64,000 nt of DNA from Chryseobacterium sp. OSA05B (GTDB taxonomy: Bacteria; Bacteroidota; Bacteroidia; Flavobacteriales; Weeksellaceae). Of the stretch, positions 47,059-56,659 are shown piece by piece (within the stretch, counting starts at the first letter, position 1; each line of letters starts with the position of its first letter). The stretch is from assembly GCF_019970065.1 (NCBI RefSeq), contig NZ_JAHXYH010000001.1, forward strand, positions 186,001-250,000, read 5' to 3'. The translations under genes and the position numbers were made by a program. The notes under the pieces were generated by a model. It was given only the letters and a program-made list of their open reading frames with translations, was not told the DNA's origin and did no database searches.

Positions 47059-47562
47059 TCAGTCCAGATAAAGTGAAGTAGTTTTATTGACTTTTTTTTG
47101 ATTGAAGTACTGATAAACAGACCCAGCCATAAAAAGAATCAAAAGAAACAAAAGCGTTTTGCCAATGAGCGGATCATTGATGTCTTTTGCCAAAGGATGT
47201 CCCAATGGTACACGGGTAAAAGTTTCATTCACTGTTGGTACGAGTGAAAGAAAAAAGCTGAAGGAAAGGAGAAAGTTTTCAAAATAACGGGCTCTCTTAC
47301 TGTTCTCCATCTTTAAAAACAGAAAATAGGCAACAGCTATTAACAGAATGATAAACACCGAAAAAGCATGTCCCGGATTGAAGCCTCCGTGCTTGGATAT
47401 CCCTAATGCGGTGATTGAAGTGATCAACGTTCCGTAAAAATAGATCTTCCCTGATAATTCCTTTAAACTGATTTTACCGTATCTGATAAATCCAACCAAT
47501 GCTCCTACAATGGAAGCAACGCCAATGATTGTATGAAAAATTCCTAAACCTGATAGTCCCAT
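47059..47562 (-). CDS. Small integral membrane protein
   Basis: 167 residues with about five hydrophobic segments: IFHTIIGVASIVGALVGFI, IYFYGTLITSITALGI, HAFSVFIILLIAVAYFLFL, FENFLLSFSFFLSLVPTV and LLFLLILFMAGSVYQYF. The order suggests a bundle with a short polar C-terminus (NQKKVNKTTSLYLD). No catalytic residues visible. It lies upstream of a 222-base gap that holds no gene and the AraC regulator. Function unknown. Confidence 0.75.
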   Translation of the reverse strand: MGLSGLGIFHTIIGVASIVGALVGFIRYGKISLKELSGKIYFYGTLITSITALGISKHGGFNPGHAFSVFIILLIAVAYFLFLKMENSKRARYFENFLLSFSFFLSLVPTVNETFTRVPLGHPLAKDINDPLIGKTLLFLLILFMAGSVYQYFNQKKVNKTTSLYLD

Positions 47563-47784
47563 TTTTGTAATTTTTAATGATTAATTTCTTTATTTTTTTA
47601 AATGATTACGATCCCCTCATCCTGTAGATTCAGTATCTAGGGAACCATGCAAAATTGCGACAGAAAAAAGGAAAGGGTTTTATGATTCCGTTCAATTATT
47701 TGGCATTTTAGTCCATAAAAAAACAACCCCAAATCAACTTTAAGATTGCTTTTCAGGCAGACTTTGAAAAACTATTAGTATTCC

Positions 47785-48633
47785 TTATCTGTTTTCCTGA
47801 CGGTAATTGGATGGGCTGGTATTGTATTTATCATTAAAGCTTTTCGTAAAATTAGCTAGGTCATTGAACCCACACTCCAAGGCAATATCCGTGATTCGCT
47901 GGTCAGAAACTGCCAGAAGTTCGGCCGCTTTTTCCAGTTTTTTATTTTTAATGTAGCTGGCTGGGGTATCATTATACAGTTTCGCGAATTCCCTTTTGAA
48001 AGAGGATATACTCAGGTTATTACGCTCTGCCAGTTCTTCTATTGTGAGTTGTGAAAACAGATTGGCTTCAATAATCTGCTTAAAGGTATATGTGGTGGGA
48101 GAAAACAGTTGCGACAGTATAAGCTGTACGGCTTCGGCATTTTTTGTTTGTGACAGCAGAAGAATAATCTCCTTTAGTTTCAACACAAGAATATCTTCAT
48201 TGACCAGAGACGGATTTTCAAAATAGAACAGTAATCCTTCCACATATTTCTGGATCAGGAAATCATTATTTATTTTTTCATTGGATTGGTTTGAAATCCT
48301 GTTTTTCGGAGACTGCAGCAATAACGGCAATTCTCTGTCATAAATTTTCTTCAGAATGTCAGGATAGAATGTGACAATGACGATTTCACATTTTTTTTCG
48401 GTAGCCGGGTTATGGATCTGCTTTCCTGAAGTGATACAGTTCAAAAATAGGGAATAATTGGCAGGAATATTAATTTCTTCGCTGTCAACTCTATATTGAA
48501 ATTCCCCCTGTAAAACATAAAGAAAACAGGCCTGCTCATTCACAGGAAAATCAAAATGGAATGGTGAAGTCAATGCGACCTTTTGCATTAAAGTCTTCCC
48601 AAAAAGGTCATACTTTTTATAGTCATTTACCAT
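47785..48633 (-). CDS. AraC-family transcription regulator
   Basis: 282 residues. The N-terminal ~150 residues form a cupin-like ligand or sensing domain (FPVNEQACFLYVLQGEFQYR, NYSLFLNCITSGKQIHNP). The C-terminal ~100 residues are the paired AraC helix-turn-helix: LTIEELAERNNLSISSFKRE then ITDIALECGFNDLANFTKSF. It should bind DNA as an activator. It lies 53 bases downstream of the adenosine deaminase on the same strand and may be co-transcribed. Ligand unknown. Confidence 0.9.
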   Translation of the reverse strand: MVNDYKKYDLFGKTLMQKVALTSPFHFDFPVNEQACFLYVLQGEFQYRVDSEEINIPANYSLFLNCITSGKQIHNPATEKKCEIVIVTFYPDILKKIYDRELPLLLQSPKNRISNQSNEKINNDFLIQKYVEGLLFYFENPSLVNEDILVLKLKEIILLLSQTKNAEAVQLILSQLFSPTTYTFKQIIEANLFSQLTIEELAERNNLSISSFKREFAKLYNDTPASYIKNKKLEKAAELLAVSDQRITDIALECGFNDLANFTKSFNDKYNTSPSNYRQENR

Positions 48634-48686
48634 AAGTACAGCTATTCTAAGTTTACGGGCAATACTACATCACCCGTTCTGACACA

Positions 48687-50195
48687 TTAGTTGAGTTTCT
48701 GATTTGTTTTTTGGACAAAATCATTCCATTGTTGATTCAGATGCGTCAAAGCTTTCTTTTTTTCACTTTCATTCAGAGAAGAATAGTTGATTGAGTTGAA
48801 AACAAGTTTTTTCAGTGCTTTTACATCAAGCTCCCAATACACAAAAGCGACCCAGAAATCATAGCCAAGACCTTCATATCCGTAAACACTCGGGTCATCA
48901 CTGTTAATAGAACATTGAATTCCATTACTTAATAAAACCAGTGCAGGATGATTCCTCATATCACTGACATATCCTAAAACCTGGTTACTGATCGGACTTA
49001 CCTCAACCAGTTTGTTTTGTTTTTTGATCAACTCCATCGTTTTTGGAAAATAGATGAGGTTTAAGCCATGTCCTATCCTTGGGTTGTTCAATACTGAAAT
49101 ATCCAGAATATTTTTATTGAAGACCGAATTGCTTTCACCCGCATGAAGAAAAAGAGGCATTTTTACGCCGTATTTTTTACTCAGCTCATCCAGTTTTACC
49201 CAATTTTCCCTGAAAGAATAAATGCTGTTCCCGGCAGCCTCATCCGCCACAAGATCAAAGCCCGAAATAAAATCCGGAAATTCTTTTTTAAGCTCAAAAG
49301 CTGTTTCAAGCTGTTTTTCAATGCTTTTCTGGTCTAAAAATTTAAAACTGGAATAAATTAATTTTAAACTGAACTCCGGATGTACTTTCTGTATTTCTTT
49401 AACAATTTCCTGTAAATCGGTCACCGAAGTCTTCAACGGATATTTTCCTTTCTGAAAATCGTAAAGTTCATCAAAAATATACCTGATTTCCAGATGCTGT
49501 ACATTATTGTTCACCAAATCCATAAAGCCTTTTTTATAGTATTCCTTGAAAAAGGGACGGTAAGGCAGGAGCAGGCTGATCCGCTTAAAACGTTTCTCAA
49601 ATTCAATCCAGTAATCGGTATAAGTACAGAGTTTATCACGCTTCAGGATAAGAAGCTCTGCCAGTTTCTTTTCAAAATCAGGATCTGAAGTCAGTTTTTT
49701 ATCAAGACTCACAAATCCTTCCGCCACCTTCCCTTCTTCAAAGAACGCCAGCTGACCGAAGATAAAATGATCATTATCCGCCTGATCATACACATAACCT
49801 TCTTTATATTTTCTTGCCGTTGCAATCACCCACTTCATATCGGTTATCCCTCCGCTGTGCGTATGCAACAGACCTCCTTTCGGCATTGATTGGAAGATTT
49901 CAAATAATTTGCTGCCTTCAATCAATGGTTTTAACTCATTAAAGGAACTGTTAAACAAAGATATTTTCTGTTTGTTGGTCTCAGTAAGGAACTGTTTCCG
50001 TAACTGAAATAATTTTTTATCTAATGCGGTTTCAGCATCAGACAGGTGTATATCGGCATCAAAAGCCAGTGCTTCATTTTGCTGTTTCAATGCCATCCAC
50101 TCCTGCTGATAAGTGGATTGTCCGGTCACTTTATTCTGGCATCCAAACAAAGGAAATCCAAAAAGTAAAATATAAGTGAGATACCTTCTCTTCAT
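48687..50195 (-). CDS. Adenosine deaminase-like lipoprotein
   Basis: 502 residues from the ATG at 50195. The frame opens at 50219, but only this start gives a lipoprotein signal (LLFGFPLFGC). It carries the ADA metallo-deaminase motifs in order: HTHSGGI (metal His-x-His), LFLHAGES (His and catalytic Glu), GHGLNLI (His) and INSDDPSVYG (Asp pair). It should hydrolyse adenosine to inosine and ammonia. The long N-terminal helical region and lipoprotein export resemble the ADGF-type secreted deaminases, so it probably salvages or detoxifies external adenosine in the periplasm or at the surface. Confidence 0.88.
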   Translation of the reverse strand: MKRRYLTYILLFGFPLFGCQNKVTGQSTYQQEWMALKQQNEALAFDADIHLSDAETALDKKLFQLRKQFLTETNKQKISLFNSSFNELKPLIEGSKLFEIFQSMPKGGLLHTHSGGITDMKWVIATARKYKEGYVYDQADNDHFIFGQLAFFEEGKVAEGFVSLDKKLTSDPDFEKKLAELLILKRDKLCTYTDYWIEFEKRFKRISLLLPYRPFFKEYYKKGFMDLVNNNVQHLEIRYIFDELYDFQKGKYPLKTSVTDLQEIVKEIQKVHPEFSLKLIYSSFKFLDQKSIEKQLETAFELKKEFPDFISGFDLVADEAAGNSIYSFRENWVKLDELSKKYGVKMPLFLHAGESNSVFNKNILDISVLNNPRIGHGLNLIYFPKTMELIKKQNKLVEVSPISNQVLGYVSDMRNHPALVLLSNGIQCSINSDDPSVYGYEGLGYDFWVAFVYWELDVKALKKLVFNSINYSSLNESEKKKALTHLNQQWNDFVQKTNQKLN

Positions 50196-50345
50196 AATAT
50201 TGAGGTTTGCTGTGCCCAATTGATTGTGCTTAACAATTAAAAAAAATAGAAGTCTGATAAAACTATATTCAAAAATATAATAAATTTTTCGAGTACAGGA
50301 AGTTCCATCAGACGGTATACGGATTAATCTTAAGTATTTTGCTTT

Positions 50346-51473
50346 TTACTTAAAAATCCTTTGTGTAAACTGATACAGAGATCTTCTCCACGTAAGCCAT
50401 TCATGGCGGGTTTCGGGAGATTTGTAAAGGAAATAAGAATATTTGTTTTTGCCCAGGAAATCGGTCAGTTGCTTATTAAACTGAAAAAACCGGTCATCTT
50501 CTTTTTCCCCGATTCCAATAAAGAAATAAGGCCTTTGTCCTGATTTTAATAAATTACCGATAGAAAGTTCTTTAAAAGGCTCGCTATTAGTTCCTTCATA
50601 AATCACCGGACTGAATACCCCGATCGCAGAAAACATTTCCGGATGACTGCTTCCGATCAGCATGGCCTGATAACTTCCGCGGGAGAGCCCGGCGATTGCT
50701 TTTTGTGTATTCGTTTTGTATTTTTTTTCAATGTATGGAATCAGTTCTCCTACAACGATTTTGTCTAAGTTTTTGGAAGAAAGAACTGTTCTGGGATAAT
50801 CATCCGGCATTTTTTCCTGTTCCGGAGTCAGTGCAACTCCATAATCCATCACTACAATCATTTCCTGCGTCTTTTTCTCGGCAAAAAGATTGTCCAGAAT
50901 GTTGGTGATGTAGCCCTGCTTTTCCCATCCTGTGATATCTTCACCGGTTCCGTGATACAGATATAAAACGGGTAATTTTCCGGTCCCGTAATTGGGAGGA
51001 AGATACACTTTAAAATTCCGCTGGCCCTGTGTTATTTGTGAATGTAAACTGTCATTAACGATTTTTCCGTGCTTTACATTTTTCTCCAGGAAAAAATCTT
51101 CTCCGGAAGGTACTTCGATTCCGCTGGTTGGCTGGCCGTATCCAAAATACAGTTGTGTATTCGGGTCATTTCTGCGCTGGCCATCTACATTAAACCAGTA
51201 ATAATGGAATCCTACCTCCATGGCTGAGGTGGAAACATTCCAAAAACCATTCTTTCCTTTTGAAACCGAGGATTGTATACCTTGCATGCCGTCACCTCCC
51301 TCTAAAACCACAGATTGTGCATCCGGAAAATACACCTGAAACTCCGCCTTTTTCTGTGCATCTATTTTCGGGAATTCTTTCCCCGCTAAAGCTGTTGAAG
51401 ACGTTTTATAGGTTTGGGAAAAAGCTACGGAAGAAAATACAATGAGAAGTAATGATATTTTTGGATACTGCAT
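50346..51473 (-). CDS. Secreted esterase of the enterochelin/feruloyl esterase type
   Basis: 375 residues with a signal peptide (SVAFSQ near 20). N-terminal early-set-like beta domain (about 35-110, VYFPDAQSVVLEGGDGM, then VGFHYYWFNVDGQ). Alpha/beta-hydrolase domain: LPVLYLYHGTGED (oxyanion side), GLSRGSYQAM (nucleophile Ser) and TRHEWLTWRRSLY (catalytic His). Such exported esterases cleave ester links of plant-cell-wall polymers or siderophores. The substrate cannot be chosen from sequence. Confidence 0.85.
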   Translation of the reverse strand: MQYPKISLLLIVFSSVAFSQTYKTSSTALAGKEFPKIDAQKKAEFQVYFPDAQSVVLEGGDGMQGIQSSVSKGKNGFWNVSTSAMEVGFHYYWFNVDGQRRNDPNTQLYFGYGQPTSGIEVPSGEDFFLEKNVKHGKIVNDSLHSQITQGQRNFKVYLPPNYGTGKLPVLYLYHGTGEDITGWEKQGYITNILDNLFAEKKTQEMIVVMDYGVALTPEQEKMPDDYPRTVLSSKNLDKIVVGELIPYIEKKYKTNTQKAIAGLSRGSYQAMLIGSSHPEMFSAIGVFSPVIYEGTNSEPFKELSIGNLLKSGQRPYFFIGIGEKEDDRFFQFNKQLTDFLGKNKYSYFLYKSPETRHEWLTWRRSLYQFTQRIFK

Positions 51474-51769
51474 TATTTTAATTTTAAGAGATCAGAAAGC
51501 AGGCATCTATCGTGACCGGAAAAGGTCTTGATCCAGGCCTATGGCTTATATAATATCTGTTATCTTATTTCAATTTAAGAAAAATATTTATTGTTTGCAG
51601 TATATTTTATGAAATTCTCTTAGTGTAAACGCTTGATCAGCTTAGTTGTGAGGATGAAAAATATATCTTACTTTTCCATTCAATTAAGAATGAACAAATT
51701 ACAGAATTTCATTTTGTTTATTCCTAAGCTGCAGATGTGATCAACAGGAATAATTTAAATTGATTAGAG

Positions 51770-52210
51770 ATGAGTTTAAAAATATGTTTGGCCAAAAAAG
51801 TCCTTCTCTTTTATGCGGTTCTTGCTCCCTTCATTATGATCGGGTCATTGTACAATCTGATAGATGGCGTCATTTTACAGAAAAACCCAACCTATCGTAT
51901 CGGTCTTTTCAGCTTATTTGGGTTTGTCATCATGCCGCTTCTGCTGATCGTGACCTACATCAAAAACAAATGTGAGATTACAGGAGACCGTGTTCGTATC
52001 AGCAAAATTGACTATCTATTTTCTGACTATCATTTCAGCATAAGAGAAAAAGAACTCGCTTTTAAGGACAGACCGCTTACTTCCCTGCTTAAAAAAAAGT
52101 ATCAGGTGCTAGTTATACAATCAAAAAACACCCATGAAATCGTTCTCGAAAAAGACCTTGATGTTTTTCAGAAAGACATTGAGAATATTAGAAATGCGTT
52201 ACCTAAATAA
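51770..52210 (+). CDS. Small membrane protein with a cytosolic tail
   Basis: 146 residues. Two membrane segments (LLFYAVLAPFIMIGSLYNLI and IGLFSLFGFVIMPLLLIVTY), then a polar domain (KCEITGDRVRISKIDYLFSD, then YQVLVIQSKNTHEIVLEKDL). The shape is that of PH-like or DUF membrane proteins with two N-terminal helices and one beta domain. No family recognised with confidence. It stands alone, with heptamer repeats after it. Confidence 0.65.
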   Translation: MSLKICLAKKVLLFYAVLAPFIMIGSLYNLIDGVILQKNPTYRIGLFSLFGFVIMPLLLIVTYIKNKCEITGDRVRISKIDYLFSDYHFSIREKELAFKDRPLTSLLKKKYQVLVIQSKNTHEIVLEKDLDVFQKDIENIRNALPK

Positions 52211-52263
52211 TCCGGGTTGCGGGTTTGAGTGTCAGAGAGTTTGAGGGTTTTGGAGTTAGCTTT

Positions 52264-52312
52264 GCTAATTGCTAATTGCTAGTTGCTATTTGCTAGTTGC
52301 CAGTTGCTCGTT
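52264..52312 (+). repeat. Heptamer tandem repeat, GCTAATT type
   Basis: Seven units: GCTAATT, GCTAATT, GCTAGTT, GCTATTT, GCTAGTT, GCCAGTT, GCTCGTT. All are 7 bases long with a GC.x.TT skeleton. Confidence 0.85.
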
Positions 52313-52338
52313 TGCAGTAATTAAGTTAATGAATCACC

Positions 52339-52366
52339 GTCTGATGTCTGATATCTGATATCTAGC
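52339..52366 (+). repeat. Heptamer tandem repeat, GTCTGAT type
   Basis: Four units: GTCTGAT, GTCTGAT, ATCTGAT, ATCTAGC. The same heptamer family occurs on the opposite strand at 39424-39444. Confidence 0.75.
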
Positions 52367-52393
52367 ATCTTAGCTCTTGGGCTCTTAAATCCC

Positions 52394-53527
52394 TCAGCTC
52401 TGTTCTTTATCTACCCTCTTTAGACATAGACGTTTAAGCTTTGAAGCTGGCTTTTCAATAACCAATCTATACAACAGTCCTCCGGCAATACATCCTGCCA
52501 GACAGATGAAAAGACTTATATTGTCAGATGTTTCCAACCCCAATTTTTCAAGTGCATACTGAATCATACGAATAATGCCTTTATGGGAAAGATAAACCGC
52601 ATAGGACAGCCCCGCCAGCTGTGCTGTGATCGATGATTTCGTTTTGAACATAAAAGAAGATCTGGAAACGGCTGACATTAAAACAATTCCATAACCGATG
52701 GCTACCAAAGTGAATCCGAAGACAGAAGCGTCCTTAGAAACCTGATCATTACAAATCCAGAATGTGAGTCCAAGGAGAATAATTCCAAGAATAAAAAGTC
52801 TGTTCCCATTGTTATGAACTAAATTTTTAAAACGGACGGAATACTGCATCAGAAAACCTATTACCACTCCGACTGCGAGACCATCCAAACGCGTGTGCGT
52901 GGGATAATATATTTGCATATACCATATCTTCCAAAAATCTTCGGTATCCAGCACAGGAACGATGGAATTTCCCCATATGATCAATCGAGCGGTTAAGGAA
53001 AAAATCATGAGTGCACCTGCAAAAAACGCTGTGTATCTGAAAATCTTAGTCTTTATAAGTATCAGAAGCAGCAAAGGAAGAAAAAGGTAAAACTGCTCTT
53101 CGATACATAAAGACCATGCATGCGAAAACGTTCCCCGGTTAATGACATCCAGCCCGTAATTCTGGGTAAACGTAATATATTTCCAAAATTCGCCTAATGA
53201 TTCACGTTCCCTGAAAAACGGAAATGTAAAATACAGAAAAAGCGTAAAAATATAAGGTGGAATGATCCTGAAAAAACGTTTGGTGAAAAATGTTTTCAGA
53301 TTGATATTTCCACTTTTTCCAATCTCCTGAAACAGTTGTCCTGAGATTAAAAATCCGCTCAGTACAAAGAATAAATCCACTCCGGTCCATCCGAACCTGC
53401 CTATTGTATCAATCCAGGCGGGATGTTTAAAAGCTCGGTAATGATACATTAAAACCAATACAATGGCTAAGGCTCGTAAGTGATCCAGTCCGTAAAGTCT
53501 TTCGGAAGAACGAGTGTCTGTTGGCAT
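52394..53527 (-). CDS. Acyltransferase-3 (OafA/YrhL-like) membrane protein
   Basis: 377 residues from the ATG at 53527. A TTG five codons upstream is the alternative. It opens with the family motif LDHLRALAIVLVLMYHYRAF, has WTGVDLFFVLSGFLISGQLF and FTKRFFRIIPPYIFTLFLYF, and CIEEQFYLFLPLLLLILI, and about ten membrane helices in all. These proteins transfer acyl groups to surface carbohydrates such as O-antigen or capsule. His in YHYRAF and Arg in FFRIIPP are the conserved residues. Acceptor unknown. Confidence 0.9.
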   Translation of the reverse strand: MPTDTRSSERLYGLDHLRALAIVLVLMYHYRAFKHPAWIDTIGRFGWTGVDLFFVLSGFLISGQLFQEIGKSGNINLKTFFTKRFFRIIPPYIFTLFLYFTFPFFRERESLGEFWKYITFTQNYGLDVINRGTFSHAWSLCIEEQFYLFLPLLLLILIKTKIFRYTAFFAGALMIFSLTARLIIWGNSIVPVLDTEDFWKIWYMQIYYPTHTRLDGLAVGVVIGFLMQYSVRFKNLVHNNGNRLFILGIILLGLTFWICNDQVSKDASVFGFTLVAIGYGIVLMSAVSRSSFMFKTKSSITAQLAGLSYAVYLSHKGIIRMIQYALEKLGLETSDNISLFICLAGCIAGGLLYRLVIEKPASKLKRLCLKRVDKEQS

Positions 53528-53713
53528 TATTTTTTTCTGCAAATATTGTCAACCGACCCGATAGTTTAGCTTAATGATGGCAGAAAGCATTGATCCGGAT
53601 GTCAATAGTAGTATCCACCGTCTGAACTGCAATGAGGGCTTTCCGTCATCAATTCCATTCATTTTATCAAATAATCAGCACTTGTAGCGCCGGATTTTAT
53701 ATTTTTGAGCGTT

Positions 53714-54772
53714 ATGAAATTCAGACCGGAACATTATCTAAAGCAAACTGTTTATTTCCAGCTGTTCTTTTGGACGGCTTTATTCTTATTCGGAGCTGTC
53801 AGAAATTACGGAGAATATGACGGCAATATGTCTGCAACGATTCTCATTTATAATTTCTGTCACTGGATATTTCAGATTGCCGGAGCCAATTTCATTTATT
53901 ACGTTCTGATCCGAAACTTTTTTGACCGGAAAAAATATGTCATCTTTTCTCTGGCTCTGATTCTCAGTTTATACCTCATTTCTGTGATGAACAGAATCTT
54001 TATTGTCTATGGTGCGGAACCTTTTTTCATTGACGAACCTCAGGACAGTTTTTACAGCATTTTTACAGATATCAGGTATCTTCTGACTCACTATACTTTT
54101 TCGCTCATTAGCGCAGCTTTTATTTTCATATCGGTGATGTTTGTGATCCGCTACAGAGATGAAAAGGAAAACACCACACAGCTGCTGAAAGAAAAGGCAG
54201 AACTGGAATTAAAATCGCTGAAATCCCAGCTGAATCCGCATTTCCTGTTCAATACCCTGAACAATATTTATGCGCTTTCGCTCAGTCATTCGGAGAAGAC
54301 CTCTGAATCGATCAGCCGTCTTTCGGATATTCTGGATTATATTCTGTACAAAGGCCCTACAAATGAGGTTCCTGTATCAGAAGAGCTCACTGTCATTGAT
54401 CATTATGTCGCACTGGAAAGCCTTAGATATAGCAAAGAAAGGCTCAAGATCAGCAAAGAAATCCGCTTCAATTCCGGAGCCACAATTCCTCCGCTTTTGT
54501 ATTTGACATTGGTGGAAAATGCTTTTAAACATGGGGCAGGAAAAAGCATGGATCAGACGGAGATTAAAATTGATGTTTCCTCAGATGAAACTTATTTAAT
54601 TTTTAACATTGAAAATACCTGTGGAAACGATGAAAACAATGACCCCGAAGGAATCGGACTTAAAAATATTGAAAAACAGCTACGGCTTCATTATCAGGAT
54701 CATTTTGTATTCAATGTTTCAAGAGAAAATCATACTTTTAAAGTAGAAATAAAAACCCCGGCAGCCTTATGA
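53714..54772 (+). CDS. LytS-type sensor histidine kinase
   Basis: 352 residues from ATG 53714. The frame also opens with TTG at 53705. Four membrane helices in the first ~140 residues (for example YFQLFFWTALFLFGAV, LISAAFIFISVMFVI), then the His_kinase box ELKSLKSQLNPHFLFNTLNN (phospho-His176) and an ATP-binding domain with TLVENAFKHG and EGIGLKNIEKQL. It phosphorylates the LytTR regulator whose ATG overlaps its stop (ATGA, 4 bases), so the two are translationally coupled. Signal unknown. Confidence 0.92.
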   Translation: MKFRPEHYLKQTVYFQLFFWTALFLFGAVRNYGEYDGNMSATILIYNFCHWIFQIAGANFIYYVLIRNFFDRKKYVIFSLALILSLYLISVMNRIFIVYGAEPFFIDEPQDSFYSIFTDIRYLLTHYTFSLISAAFIFISVMFVIRYRDEKENTTQLLKEKAELELKSLKSQLNPHFLFNTLNNIYALSLSHSEKTSESISRLSDILDYILYKGPTNEVPVSEELTVIDHYVALESLRYSKERLKISKEIRFNSGATIPPLLYLTLVENAFKHGAGKSMDQTEIKIDVSSDETYLIFNIENTCGNDENNDPEGIGLKNIEKQLRLHYQDHFVFNVSRENHTFKVEIKTPAAL

Positions 54773-55467
54773 TCAATTGTATTATTGTAGACGACGAACC
54801 TCTGGCAGCCACATTGCTGGAGAAACATATTTCCAGAATCGGCCATTTAAAACTGGTGGGAACAGCTGAAAATGCCATGGATGCCTATCAGCTTCTGCAG
54901 AAAAAATCGGTAGGCCTGATGTTTCTTGATATCCAGATGCCGCATTTAACCGGAATTGATTTCCTCAGATCCCTGTCAAAGAAACCACCTACCATTTTCA
55001 CAACGGCTTACCGCGATTTTGCCATTGAAGGTTTCGAACTCGAAGCTGTGGATTATCTTCTGAAGCCTATTACTTTTGAACGTTTTTTTAAATCCGTGGA
55101 AAGGGTTTTAAGGTACAAAACCGATGCTCAGGAGGATTTCATTATGCTTAAAGCGGAAGGTATGACCCGGAAAGTTCCCATTCGGGAGATGGTCTATTTT
55201 GAAAGTCAGGGCAATGATATTAAAACAGTTCTGGTGAATAATGAAAGTATTATTTCCAAGGCTACAATGACAGATCTGGAGTCCATTTTATCGGAGAAAG
55301 GATTTGTAAGGATTCACCGTTCATTTATGATTAATACTCAATTCGTTACTGCTTTTAATACTCATGAAATCGTCCTTGGCACCTATCATATTCCTGTTGG
55401 CAGAAGCTATAAAAGTGAATTTGATGCTTTTGTAACGGCGGTTTCTAAGGGTTCTGTCAATCAGTAA
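54769..55467 (+). CDS. LytTR-family response regulator
   Basis: 232 residues. Receiver with Asp8-Asp9, phospho-acceptor Asp54 (GLMFLDIQMP) and VDYLLKPITFERFF (conserved Lys). LytTR DNA-binding domain from about 130: MVYFESQGNDIKTVLVNN, FVRIHRSFMINTQFVTAFNT, IPVGRSYKSEF. It is the output of the LytS-type kinase that overlaps it. LytTR proteins bind direct repeats upstream of envelope and polysaccharide genes; no target is identifiable here. Confidence 0.93.
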   Translation: MINCIIVDDEPLAATLLEKHISRIGHLKLVGTAENAMDAYQLLQKKSVGLMFLDIQMPHLTGIDFLRSLSKKPPTIFTTAYRDFAIEGFELEAVDYLLKPITFERFFKSVERVLRYKTDAQEDFIMLKAEGMTRKVPIREMVYFESQGNDIKTVLVNNESIISKATMTDLESILSEKGFVRIHRSFMINTQFVTAFNTHEIVLGTYHIPVGRSYKSEFDAFVTAVSKGSVNQ

Positions 55468-55472
55468 GAAAT

Positions 55473-55979
55473 TTAACTGCGTGGAATGACGTAGTAAGCC
55501 AGCTCACCATCAGGTCTTTTCAGGTTATCTATACGGCTGAAACCCGCTTTTTCCAATACTTTTTGTGAACCTATATTATCCAGATCCGTCACGGCTACGA
55601 TATCACCTGCTTCTGTATTTAAAAGAGAATATTTAACCAAAGCGCGGCTGACTTCCGTTGCAATCCCTTTTCCCCAGTATTTTTTTCCTAAAGTATATCC
55701 TATTTCAATCTGTCCGGGTGCATCTGCAAAATCCCTCACCAGGCACATTCCGATAAAATCATGATTCGCAGTATCGAATATTCCGAAACGTCCAAACGGG
55801 CCCTTTGTATAATCTTCCAGCGCTATGTCAAACATTTCCGCGTACTGCTTAGGCGAACGGTAAGGAAGATACTTGGTAACCTCATCATCTTCGAAAAGAT
55901 CACAAAACAGGTTCTGTTCTTCAGGTAAAAAATTCCGGATCGTAAAATTCTGATCCTCATGTAAAATAGTCATATTCAA
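55473..55979 (-). CDS. GNAT acetyltransferase (RimJ/RimL-like)
   Basis: 168 residues of one GNAT domain: FTIRNFLPEEQNLFCDLFED, KQYAEMFDIAL, GIFDTANHDFIGMCLVR, IEIGYTLGKKYWGKGIATEV (acetyl-CoA loop) and GSQKVLEKAGFSRIDNLKRP. The layout is that of the RimJ/RimL branch that acetylates protein N-termini or small amines. It converges with the LytTR gene, 5 bases apart, with no visible terminator between. Confidence 0.88.
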   Translation of the reverse strand: MNMTILHEDQNFTIRNFLPEEQNLFCDLFEDDEVTKYLPYRSPKQYAEMFDIALEDYTKGPFGRFGIFDTANHDFIGMCLVRDFADAPGQIEIGYTLGKKYWGKGIATEVSRALVKYSLLNTEAGDIVAVTDLDNIGSQKVLEKAGFSRIDNLKRPDGELAYYVIPRS

Positions 55980-56098
55980 AAATTATAATCAGGATAAAAG
56001 TACAAATTATCCCCTACCAATACTAATAAAACGGTAATGCTTTCCAGTGCAAACTCTGCAATCTCAACTTTTTCCAGCCCATTGAGTCTTAAATTGGT

Positions 56099-56106
56099 TA
56101 ACTTTG
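56099..56106 (+). promoter_or_regulatory. Perfect Bacteroidota -7 box
   Basis: TAACTTTG matches TAnnTTTG. It would start transcription near 56113, giving a short leader before ATG 56171. No clear -33 element. Confidence 0.4.
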
Positions 56107-56170
56107 ATCAAATTGAGGACTCCATATGACCAGCTTTCCTAAATTTCATGACATTATAAAATCTTATCCT

Positions 56171-56653
56171 ATGAAGAAAATGCTGATGGTTAAACTGTTT
56201 TCAATACTTTTTTGCTGTTCAGTCTGGACGGCATTATTTTCTCAATCAAAAGCTTACACTCCCGTTTCAAAGGAACTTTACGATACCATTATGGAAAAAG
56301 ACAGCCTTCTTTTTGGTGCTGCCAACTCAGGAAATATTGGTCAACTTAAAACATTTTTCACTGCAGATCTTGAATTTTTTCATGATGTAGGAGGTCTGGC
56401 CAACTACCAGGAAACCGTTGACAATTTCAGCAGAGTGGCCAAAAATCACAGCTATACCCGAAGGGTGTTAGTTACGGGATCCGTTGAAGTCTATCCCATT
56501 AAAGATTACGGAGCCGTACAAACCGGCATTCATCAGTTTTGCCGCCTGGAAAACGGTTCACTGATCAACTGCGGGACATTCAAATTTGTTCATGTGTGGA
56601 AAAAAACATCGGATGGCTGGAAGATTTCAAGAGTGGTCAGCTATGGACATTAA
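56171..56653 (+). CDS. Secreted NTF2-like (DUF4440-type) protein
   Basis: 160 residues from ATG 56171. The frame opens at 56126, but this start gives MKKMLMVKLFSILFCCSV and a signal peptide to about residue 25 (ALFSQS). The mature domain has the SnoaL/NTF2-like order: helix MEKDSLLFGAANSGNIGQLK, FFTADLEFFHDVGGLANYQE, then curved strands (YGAVQTGIHQFCRL, FKFVHVWKKTSDGWKISRVV). The fold forms a cavity that may bind a small ligand or be an enzyme. No catalytic set certain. It converges with the next gene. Confidence 0.8.
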   Translation: MKKMLMVKLFSILFCCSVWTALFSQSKAYTPVSKELYDTIMEKDSLLFGAANSGNIGQLKTFFTADLEFFHDVGGLANYQETVDNFSRVAKNHSYTRRVLVTGSVEVYPIKDYGAVQTGIHQFCRLENGSLINCGTFKFVHVWKKTSDGWKISRVVSYGH

Positions 56654-56659
56654 TCATCA

